DNA of 64,000 nucleotides. Source: Vibrio aerogenes. GTDB lineage: Bacteria; Pseudomonadota; Gammaproteobacteria; Enterobacterales; Vibrionaceae. Where the stretch lies: assembly GCF_024346755.1 (NCBI RefSeq), contig NZ_AP024861.1, positions 1,798,001 to 1,862,000 of the forward strand, written 5' to 3'. The notes below the pieces were generated by a model that was given only the letters and a program-made list of their open reading frames with translations, did no database searches and was not told the DNA's origin. Positions within the stretch are counted from its first letter, which is position 1, and each line of letters starts with the position of its first letter. The position numbers and the translations under genes are program-made. Below, one piece after another: positions 27,858 to 35,376 of the stretch.

Positions 27858-28511
27858 ATGTCACTTTATTCTCAGGAGATCTGTTCATCAGTTCAGACAG
27901 CGCTTGAAGAACTGGCTCAGGCGCATCAGCAGGGAAAGCTTGCTGATGCGCCTTTGCCAAATCAGTTTTACCTGGTCCGGTGGATTACAAAGTCTCTCAA
28001 GCAGCAGCGATTCCCGCGCTGTGTTTCAGATGACTTTGTTCGCTGGCAGAAAGCCGGGCGTTCAAAGGGAAATCAAATCATGCTTGAGCCTTTGTTCAGA
28101 AAGATTCTTGCGTATTACGATGATTTTTTTCAATCTGAACGGTGTAACCAGATCACGGACAAGCGAATTGAATTGTTTCTCGATGAAATGGAAGCAGCGG
28201 GTTGGGAAGTGTCAACGTCAGAAGCTCTGGTTGGGTGCGGCAAAGTTCAATTATTTACAGAACAGCCGGATTCTTTGGCGATTTGCTCTGGGCAGTGTGA
28301 ATCATGCTTTGATGGTGAGTTACTGGTTCATCCGATGAGCTTGTTTGTCCGGGGAAACCATGCCCGGTTTGTCGAACTGGCATGGCGGTCGGGTTTTATG
28401 GTTCACAAGCGCACTGATTATAAATCGAATGTGAAATATCACGGTGAATATCTGATTTATCCCGGAAACCGGGGAGAGCAGCTTGCAGAACTCCCTTCCG
28501 GATTTGAGTGA
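27858..28511 (+). CDS. DUF2913 family protein
   Basis: Soluble protein of 217 aa that resembles the DUF2913 family common in Vibrionaceae; function unknown. Family-like segments are PNQFYLVRWITKSLK, DDFVRWQKAGRSKGN and the C-terminal FMVHKRTDYKS. The ATG directly abuts the bcr stop, so it is cotranscribed. Confidence 0.7.
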   Translation: MSLYSQEICSSVQTALEELAQAHQQGKLADAPLPNQFYLVRWITKSLKQQRFPRCVSDDFVRWQKAGRSKGNQIMLEPLFRKILAYYDDFFQSERCNQITDKRIELFLDEMEAAGWEVSTSEALVGCGKVQLFTEQPDSLAICSGQCESCFDGELLVHPMSLFVRGNHARFVELAWRSGFMVHKRTDYKSNVKYHGEYLIYPGNRGEQLAELPSGFE

Positions 28512-28525
28512 TTCAAAATAGTGCC

Positions 28526-29974
28526 TTATTTTTTGTCGTCAGGTGGATTTTGTTCTGCATGGCGACAAATAACCCGAACCATTCCCCTGAAGATAAACAG
28601 ATGGGCGGGCATCATCACAAACCAGTAAAGCAGTCCTCTGAATCCTTGTGGATGCCACCATGCACAGACCTGAAGTGTTCTCTTGTCGCCGTGATCGGTT
28701 ATCGTAAACTCCAGCCTGCCTAATCCGGGCGCTTTCATGCCAAAAAGCAGCGAAAGAAATTTATCTTTCTCACAGCGAATGATTTTCCACGAGTCAATAT
28801 AATCTCCGACGCTGAGCTCAGACAGTACTGGCTTTCGTCTGACGGGCTTGCTGCCACCGGCCAGAAAATCCAGCCACTCCCTTAAACGCCAGAGAGAGTT
28901 CGCATAGAAATAGCCTTCCGGTTCCTGGCCGATTCTCCGGATGGTTTGCCATAGTTGTCCGGCGGTTGCCTTGGTTGTATATTTTGCTCCGGCTTGTTTT
29001 GCATAATAGCCAAATCCGGGTTGCCATCTTTTCTGTGCATAAGGGTCAAAGCCCCAAACCTGAGTGCGGATAAAGGTGCCTTCTTCGGCAATCGTTTTTT
29101 TGACCGCATCCTCGTAGTGGATGAGTTGCTGTGGATATAAGCGACAGATTTCTCTGTTATCAGCGATATAGTCATGTTTAAGTCCGGCAAGCAGGGCTTT
29201 GCCGATACTGGCCGGAACAGATGTAATCATTCCCAGCCAGTAAGAAGCCATCTTTGGCGTTAAGAGAGCGGTGGACCAGAGCCTGAATGGTTTATTGGCT
29301 GCCTGACATATGACCCGAAATTGTTCGCGATATGAAAGTGTGTCCGGGCCTCCGGCTTCCAGCATCTGGTGCGAAACAGGCACTTCTTCTGCCAGAGCAA
29401 GCAAATAATTATTTAAGTTGTCCAGCGCAATGGGATTCGAACAGGAATCGACCCATTTAGGTGTAATTAACAGGGGCAGATTATAGACAAAATCTCTCAT
29501 GATTTCGAAAGCGGCAGAACCGGGACCGATGACAACTCCCGCCCGAAGTTCTGTCACTGGGATGGATAATTTTCTCAGAGACTCGCCAGTCATTTTCCGG
29601 GCCCGGACATGTAATGATGGGTTCGCACCTGGCTGAATCGCACTGAGATATATAATGTGCTTTGCCTGACTGTCTGACAGGGAACGCCGGAAGTTTTCCG
29701 CCAGTGAGAGTTCGTAACCAATAAAATCTTCGCCATAAGCCATGCCGTGAACCAGAAAATAGATAAGGTCAAAGTCAGGGACTGCAGATTGTGTTGCCTG
29801 GAAATCAGCTAAATCAAGATAAATGATGCGAAGGTTGATATGGGGTGACAGGCGGTCTTTCAGCTGTTCTGTCTGACGGGTTGCGGCTGTGACGCTGTAA
29901 CCCTTTTCTAAAAGTAATGGAACAAGCTGTGATCCAATATAACCAGATGCGCCTAGCACGAGTACTTTTTTCAT
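28526..29974 (-). CDS. NAD(P)-binding protein with DUF2867 domain
   Basis: 482-aa fusion of an atypical short-chain dehydrogenase-like Rossmann domain (VLGASGYIGSQLVPLL at the N terminus; YLSAIQPG and ELRAGVVIGPGSAAFE further on) with a C-terminal SRPBCC/DUF2867-type domain (roughly 300-482; ending near GLLYWFVMMPAHLFIF). Related proteins are annotated as NAD-dependent epimerases or membrane-associated oxidoreductases; substrate unknown. Convergent with the DUF2913 gene. Confidence 0.8.
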   Translation of the reverse strand: MKKVLVLGASGYIGSQLVPLLLEKGYSVTAATRQTEQLKDRLSPHINLRIIYLDLADFQATQSAVPDFDLIYFLVHGMAYGEDFIGYELSLAENFRRSLSDSQAKHIIYLSAIQPGANPSLHVRARKMTGESLRKLSIPVTELRAGVVIGPGSAAFEIMRDFVYNLPLLITPKWVDSCSNPIALDNLNNYLLALAEEVPVSHQMLEAGGPDTLSYREQFRVICQAANKPFRLWSTALLTPKMASYWLGMITSVPASIGKALLAGLKHDYIADNREICRLYPQQLIHYEDAVKKTIAEEGTFIRTQVWGFDPYAQKRWQPGFGYYAKQAGAKYTTKATAGQLWQTIRRIGQEPEGYFYANSLWRLREWLDFLAGGSKPVRRKPVLSELSVGDYIDSWKIIRCEKDKFLSLLFGMKAPGLGRLEFTITDHGDKRTLQVCAWWHPQGFRGLLYWFVMMPAHLFIFRGMVRVICRHAEQNPPDDKK

Positions 29975-30312
29975 AATAGTCCTGGTAAGAGTGTTTAAAT
30001 GGTATCCAAAGACCGGCAGAACCCCGTTATTCCGGCAGAATGTCCGTCATATGAGCCATGCTTTTAAGATAACCTGTCTCAAGTCTGTTGTATATCCGGG
30101 TTAAGATACTTTGAGTTCAGTTGAGAGATTCTGGTCTTTCTCAGGCTGCTCTCGCCATGAAAAATTTTAGCTGATAACGGCGTGTTTTCAGGTTGTTCTG
30201 AATGACTTAACCTGAGCAGGGTAAACAGTGAAATCATTGAAAATACTTCCTCAATAAAGGGATTTGGTGTAGATTCACATTCCGTTGGGGAGAATTAGAT
30301 TAGGGCGATTTG
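29975..30312. other. divergent 338-base intergenic region
   Basis: Holds the promoters of the DUF2867 gene and the ABC exporter operon. One stem, TCAGGTT with AACCTGA about 14 bases apart near 30188-30217, is visible. No gene seen. Confidence 0.35.
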
Positions 30313-30984
30313 ATGTTAGAGCTGACAGACCTCTGTAAAGGTTATCTGGATGGGGGAGAATTTCATCCTGTTCTGCAAGGGGCTGCGCTCAAATTAAGTC
30401 AGGGTGAGCAGGTTGCTCTGATGGGAGAGAGTGGTTCAGGTAAAAGTACCCTGTTAAATTTGATTGCCGGCATTGATACATCTGATTCCGGTGAGATTTG
30501 GTTCCCTGATTTTCCCATGCACAGCACTTCTGAACATGCCCGGGCCGATTACAGGCGGCATTTTATCGGACATGTTTTCCAACAGTTTAATTTATTACCC
30601 ACATTAAATGTCGCTGATAACATTCGCTTTTGCCGCCAGCTCAGGGGCATCCCAGAAGACAGGGGACTATGGCGACAAATTTTATCAGCACTGGATTTGA
30701 TGCCATTGCTTGGGCGTTATCCGGAAGAAGTCTCCGGAGGTCAGCAGCAAAGGGCGGCTATTGCGCGCGCGCTTTATATGGAGCCTCAGATTTTACTTGC
30801 CGATGAACCAACCGGTAGCCTGGATGAAAAAGATGCGGAAGCGGTGATGCGTTTGCTGACGACACTGTCAAAGCAGCTGGAGTGTACATTATTACTGGTT
30901 ACACACAGTGAAAAAGTTGCGAATCATATGGAAAGATGTGTTCGTTTGCAGGGAGGGCAACTGCATGCTGTGCCCCGTAGTTAA
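30313..30984 (+). CDS. ABC transporter ATPase (LolD/YbbA-like)
   Basis: ATPase of 223 aa in the MacB/LolD/FtsE clade, which works with FtsX-type permeases. Walker A GESGSGKS (38-45), Q-loop FQQFN, signature VSGGQQQR, Walker B ILLADEPTGSLD and H-loop VTHS. The clade markers fit a mechanotransmission system that extracts lipids or peptides and does not import solutes. A TTG precedes the ATG in frame; ATG at 30313 is used. The permease starts inside its last codons. E. coli YbbA-YbbP is the closest pairing I can name. Confidence 0.88.
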   Translation: MLELTDLCKGYLDGGEFHPVLQGAALKLSQGEQVALMGESGSGKSTLLNLIAGIDTSDSGEIWFPDFPMHSTSEHARADYRRHFIGHVFQQFNLLPTLNVADNIRFCRQLRGIPEDRGLWRQILSALDLMPLLGRYPEEVSGGQQQRAAIARALYMEPQILLADEPTGSLDEKDAEAVMRLLTTLSKQLECTLLLVTHSEKVANHMERCVRLQGGQLHAVPRS

Positions 30985-33385
30985 AGCACTACTGGGACAT
31001 TATCGCCGGTATCCGCTGCAACTGATTCTTGTCTGGCTGGGGTTAACGCTTGGTGTATCTTTATTCGTAGGGGTGACTGCGATTGCAGAACACACCCGGA
31101 AAAGTTACGAACATGGTGAAAAATTTTTTGCGAATCCACTGCCGTACCACATCCGCTCAGATAATATTGATCAACCTGTCCCGTTTAGTCTTTATATCCA
31201 GCTCAGACGTTCAGGCTTCTCTCAGTGTGCACCTTTCGCCAGTTACCGGACAACGACACTGCGTGGTCTGAATCTGTTGATTATCGGGGTTGATCCGATT
31301 CTTTCTCTTTCCCGGCCTGCCAGTATTCCGGGGCATTCTTATCTGGTGATTATCAGTCAGGAACTGGCAAAGCGTGAAAAGCTTAAAAATGGCGACTGGA
31401 TGAAAACAGATTCGGGGGTACAGCTCGGTCCGATTCAGATCGATCAGAAAAATCTGGTCTATGGGTCAAAAGTGATTACAGCGCTACCTCTGGTTCAGGC
31501 TTTGAAAGGAAATGCTTCTCTGTCGGTCATTGCGTGCGCTGATATGCCCTATGTTCAGCTGAAACACCTGAAGTCTATGCTCCCTGAAGGTATTAATATC
31601 AGCCGGGGACATCGCTCTGATATTGGCTCGTTGACCAAAGCCTTTTTATTGAACCTCAATGCTATGGGGATGCTTTCGTTCATGGTGGGGTTGTTCATTT
31701 TTTATCAGGCAATTTCTCTGTCTTTTATCCAGCGTCAGCCTTTAGTCGGAATGTTGAGACAGGCTGGTGTCTCCGGGCTTGAGCTGGCAAAGTCATTAAC
31801 GATCGAAATTGCTCTGCTTATTTTGGTGTCTTGTATTTCAGGTAATATACTCGGCATGATTCTGGCCAATCAATTTATTCCGGTTGTTTACAGCTCTCTG
31901 GCACATGAAAGTTCTGAAACGTATCTGTGGGTTGCCTGGAACTGGCGTTGGGGTGTCTCCAGTTTGGTACTTGCGACGGTCAGTGCGTCATGTGCTTGTG
32001 TCTGGCCTTTGATTCGTCTGCTTAAATCTCCTTCCATCCGCTTAACTCCCAAAGTATCCCTGATCCGTTTTGCGGGTGCAGAATTTGCCATTCAGGCTGT
32101 GTTGGCGGTGATTCTGTTACTGGTGGCCATTGCTGTCTATTTTTTGATTAAGGCCGCCTGTGCCGGTTTTATTGTTCCGGCTCTTATTTTGGTGAGTGTC
32201 GGGCTGATAACACCTTATATTGTCTGGAAAGTTTTTGACCTGTTGTCTTATACGCTAAAAGATGTAAAACGCCGGTGGTTTTTTTCCGATGCAGCGGCGA
32301 GTATGGGGTATCGTGGTATTGCAACGATGGCTTTTTTAATCGCTCTGACGGCCAATATTGGTGTTGAAACCCTTGTTGGTAGTTTTCGGGAAACGACCGA
32401 CAGGTGGCTGAATGAACGACTTGCTGCAGACCTCTATGTGTATTCATCGCCCTCATCACAGAGCGAGATGACTGACTGGCTGCTCAGGCAAGCGCCTGTT
32501 CAGTCATTATGGAAACGCTGGGAGCGGGATATTCCTTCTGATCAGGGGTTATTACAAATTGTCAGTACCGGTCAAAGCCATGAAGAACTGGATACGCTAA
32601 CCGTGAAAGTCGCTGTACCAAATTTCTGGGAGCTGCTGCATAGCCAGAAAAGCGTGATGATCAGTGAGTCGATGTCTTTGAAGCTTGATATCCGGCCGGG
32701 AGATGTGATTCAGCTACCGCCACCTCTGGGATTAGACTGGAAAGTCGCCGGGATCTATTATGATTACGGAAACCCGTTTTATCAGGTCATGATATCAGAA
32801 CCCCTCTGGCACAGGTTGTTTGGATACAATGGTAATATTGTCTTGAATGTGACGGCAAAGCAGGATACTTCTCTGGATAGACTCAGAAACAAGTTTGAGC
32901 AGGCGTTTCATTTAGATGAAGAGCGTGTGTTTGATAATAAGACGATTCATCAGGCGTTGATGCAAACGTTTGACCGGACGTTTGCTATTGCCGGTAAGCT
33001 GGGGCGTCTGACTTTATTTATTGCTGTTGTCGGTATATTTTTTGCCACTCTGGCGGGTGAAGCGACCAGGCAAAAGCATATGACCTTACTCCGGTGCCTG
33101 GGCGTTTCAGGAAAAGAGCTGGTTGTGATTGGCAGTATTCAGCTCTGTATTTTTGGTATGATATCTCTGCTAATCGCTATACCTTTGGGGATTGCACTGG
33201 CATCTTTGGTGATTGATATTGTGATTAAACAAGCCTTTGGCTGGTCGATTCAGCTCTATCTGATTCCTCAGGGGTATCTGGAAACTGCTTTCTGGTCATT
33301 GACTGCGCTTGTCGCAGCCGGCTCAATTCCTATTTTAAAACTGGTTTTACAGGCACCGATGCGCTCTTTTCGCGATTCTCTGTAA
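30965..33385 (+). CDS. FtsX-type ABC permease (YbbP-like)
   Basis: Large permease of 806 aa with two FtsX-like domains. A first membrane helix (LQLILVWLGLTLGVSLFVG) is followed by a periplasmic domain, a four-helix block near the middle, another periplasmic domain (about 480-660) and three final helices. This double-FtsX architecture matches YbbP-like exporters. The frame is open from 30908, but ATG at 30965 with GGAGGG upstream gives a normal start and a 20-base overlap with the ATPase gene. Substrate unknown. Confidence 0.85.
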   Translation: MLCPVVKALLGHYRRYPLQLILVWLGLTLGVSLFVGVTAIAEHTRKSYEHGEKFFANPLPYHIRSDNIDQPVPFSLYIQLRRSGFSQCAPFASYRTTTLRGLNLLIIGVDPILSLSRPASIPGHSYLVIISQELAKREKLKNGDWMKTDSGVQLGPIQIDQKNLVYGSKVITALPLVQALKGNASLSVIACADMPYVQLKHLKSMLPEGINISRGHRSDIGSLTKAFLLNLNAMGMLSFMVGLFIFYQAISLSFIQRQPLVGMLRQAGVSGLELAKSLTIEIALLILVSCISGNILGMILANQFIPVVYSSLAHESSETYLWVAWNWRWGVSSLVLATVSASCACVWPLIRLLKSPSIRLTPKVSLIRFAGAEFAIQAVLAVILLLVAIAVYFLIKAACAGFIVPALILVSVGLITPYIVWKVFDLLSYTLKDVKRRWFFSDAAASMGYRGIATMAFLIALTANIGVETLVGSFRETTDRWLNERLAADLYVYSSPSSQSEMTDWLLRQAPVQSLWKRWERDIPSDQGLLQIVSTGQSHEELDTLTVKVAVPNFWELLHSQKSVMISESMSLKLDIRPGDVIQLPPPLGLDWKVAGIYYDYGNPFYQVMISEPLWHRLFGYNGNIVLNVTAKQDTSLDRLRNKFEQAFHLDEERVFDNKTIHQALMQTFDRTFAIAGKLGRLTLFIAVVGIFFATLAGEATRQKHMTLLRCLGVSGKELVVIGSIQLCIFGMISLLIAIPLGIALASLVIDIVIKQAFGWSIQLYLIPQGYLETAFWSLTALVAAGSIPILKLVLQAPMRSFRDSL

Positions 33386-33771
33386 TCAGTAGTCCGTTGC
33401 TCTCAGGTGAACCCTTTGCGGCAAGCATTTGCTTTAAAAAAACGTCATCAAAGTACAACAGACGACTGATCATATTTTGTTGGGTCTTAGTGCTGTGTTT
33501 TTGAGAAAGACCCTGCCAGAAATAAGTTGTTGCAAATAACTCAACCCTTTATCCGGAAAATAAGTTACCTTCGTCGAATATTGCCGGAGTTTGGTGCGAT
33601 GATTTGCTGTGACGAATCCGTTCCTTCGGCTCACTTACAGAGATATAACCTGAATAATATTTTTAGATTTAAGTCAGATCCTTACTACAATTTAGTAGTG
33701 AATTTTATGTAATCAAATGATTACTTTGTCTCTTCTTCTTTGAGAAGGTGATGTGGAATGGGAGAACAAGT
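33386..33771. other. 386-base region upstream of nhaA
   Basis: No credible gene; the frame 33527-33712 lacks a ribosome site. A short stem TTCGTC/GACGAA (33570-33575 with 33611-33616) encloses about 35 bases, which could be leader structure. In E. coli nhaA is controlled by NhaR; I see no nhaR gene next to it. Confidence 0.35.
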
Positions 33772-34922
33772 ATGAAAAAAGTAATTCCAAAAAGTTTCAA
33801 TATAGATGCAGTCAGTGGTGTTCTGTTGGTTGTGGCAGCAATTCTGGCGATGATTATCGCAAACTCTGCGCTTCAGACATTTTATGAAAATGTACTGCAT
33901 ACCTATGTATTGGGAATGTCGTTTCGCCACTGGATAAATGATGGTTTGATGGCTGTTTTTTTCTGTCTATTGGCCTGGAAGTGAAACGGGAATTGCTTGA
34001 GGGGGCACTCAAAGAAAGGGAAACAGCGGTTTTTCCTGCAATTGCAGCAATTGGCGGCATGGTTGTGCCTGCGCTTGTTTATATGCTTTTTAATTATCAT
34101 GATGCGTCTGCCATTGATGGATGGGCTATTCCGGCTGCGACCGATATTGCATTTGCAATTGGGATTTTGTCGCTGTTAGGTGATCGGGTGCCGGTCAGCC
34201 TGAAAGTCTTCCTGCTTGCGCTGGCGATCATCGATGATTTAGGTGTGATTATTATCATTGCTCTGTTCTATAGCAGTGAGTTATCAACGCTGGCTCTGAC
34301 TATCGGTTTCTGTATGGTTGCCGTTTTGCTGGTGATGAATTTTATGGGGGTAACGAGGTTACTGCCTTATCTGTTAGTTGGGGCCGTTTTATGGGCTGCA
34401 GTCCTTAAATCTGGTGTACATGCAACACTTGCCGGTGTTGTATTGGGTTTATCGATTCCTCTGAAAGGACAAGGGCAGCAAAAATCACCTTTAAAGACAC
34501 TCGAGCATGATTTGCATATATTTGTGGCATTGGTGATTTTACCTGTATTTGCTTTTGCAAATGCCGGAATTGCACTTGATTCCTTCTCTGTTGGGGACCT
34601 GTTACATCACGTTCCAACGGGTGCGGCACTTGGATTGTTTCTCGGAAAGCCGATTGGTGTTTTTTGTTTCAGCTGGCTGGCTGTGAAGTTGAAAATTGCA
34701 AAGTTACCGGCTGATGTCGATATGAAAGAAATTTTTGGTGTTGCCATGCTGTGTGGGCTTGGATTTACGATGTCAATATTCATTTCATCACTGGCTTTTG
34801 GCGATGCAAATGCTCAGTATGATACGTATGCGAGAATTGGGGTACTGATTGGTTCTTCGTTATCGGCCATTGTTGGGTACATTGTTTTGTCAAAAACTTT
34901 ACCTAAAAATCCGGCCAGATAA
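33772..34922 (+). pseudogene. nhaA: Na+/H+ antiporter NhaA, interrupted by a frameshift
   Basis: Electrogenic sodium/proton antiporter. Two frames together give a normal NhaA: 33772-33984 encodes the N terminus through NDGLMAVFF, then runs into a TGA; the frame resumes with [15 protein letters not shown] and continues to 34922. One T more in the seven-T run at 33956-33962 would restore [12 protein letters not shown] and a 383-aa protein, the usual family length. Downstream, the transport aspartates are intact (PAATDIAFA and AIIDDLG). The start has GGGAG nine bases upstream. The break may be a sequencing error, a recent mutation, or a slippage-dependent switch. Confidence 0.85.
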
Positions 34923-34963
34923 ACTGAATTGTATATAAGTTCAACATTTCATCATAAATAAGA

Positions 34964-35115
34964 GGGGCGATGTAACAAATAGTTGCAAATGAATGTAACT
35001 TTGTGTTAATTTCGCCTCAATTCCGGAGCGGTTTTCCGGAGGATACGCACAGCGAACATTCGGGCTGATTGTGTCGCTGTGTAGGGTAGGTATCAGCAAG
35101 TCCTTTTGTTGATAG
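34964..35115 (+). promoter_or_regulatory. structured leader RNA upstream of the norspermidine operon
   Basis: Four consecutive stem-loops lie between nhaA and dat: (1) GGGGCGA/TCGCCTC (34964-34970 with 35012-35018, one G-U pair) enclosing AGTTGCA/TGTAACT; (2) TCCGGA/TCCGGA (35022-35027 with 35035-35040); (3) CACAGCGA/TCGCTGTG, 8 bp perfect (35048-35055 with 35074-35081); (4) TATCAGCAA/TTGTTGATA (35091-35099 with 35106-35114, one G-U pair). The density of perfect pairing in an otherwise AT-rich spacer suggests selected RNA structure. I could not match it to lysine, TPP, FMN, cobalamin, glycine or guanidine riboswitch consensus sequences. Confidence 0.5.
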
Positions 35116-35148
35116 ACGGGATACTCTGGTCGTGGGAGCGGCATAAAC

Positions 35149-35250
35149 ATGGGAAACCCAACATTGAATCCATATATTTCATCATTATTAATCAGCTTTA
35201 TACTTCCCCAATGCCCTGTTCAGCAGGGGCGTAGTATTACTGAACCTTGA
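35149..35250 (+). CDS. possible leader peptide, 33 aa
   Basis: ATG with GGGAG ten bases upstream opens a 33-codon frame: MGNPTLNPYISSLLISFIL, then PQCPVQQGRSITEP and UGA. It has one hydrophobic stretch (YISSLLISFIL) and ends in proline immediately before UGA, the arrangement used by the arrest peptide TnaC. A hairpin CCCTG-TTCAG-CAGGG (35214-35228) overlaps its codons 22-27, and a second stem TTATATC/GATATAA (35288-35305) follows the stop. It lies 126 bases before dat. Coding status is inferred from ribosome site and position only. Confidence 0.4.
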   Translation: MGNPTLNPYISSLLISFILPQCPVQQGRSITEP

Positions 35251-35376
35251 TTTCCTGATCATTCCTTTTTTGATTTCAGATGCCTTTTTATATCGTTTGA
35301 TATAAGAGGGATTTAGTTTGTTTCTGTCGTTTCCTTGTCTCAGGGAAATGGCTACAGGTTTTTGAGGTGGCTAATT

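Noticed and set aside
33527-33712. 61-aa frame upstream of nhaA
   Set aside because: No ribosome site; looks like non-coding leader DNA.
34955-35160. Lysine, cobalamin, FMN, TPP or guanidine riboswitch before dat
   Set aside because: AGAGGGGCG superficially resembles the start of a lysine riboswitch, but the conserved internal motifs of each class are missing; kept only as an unclassified structured leader.
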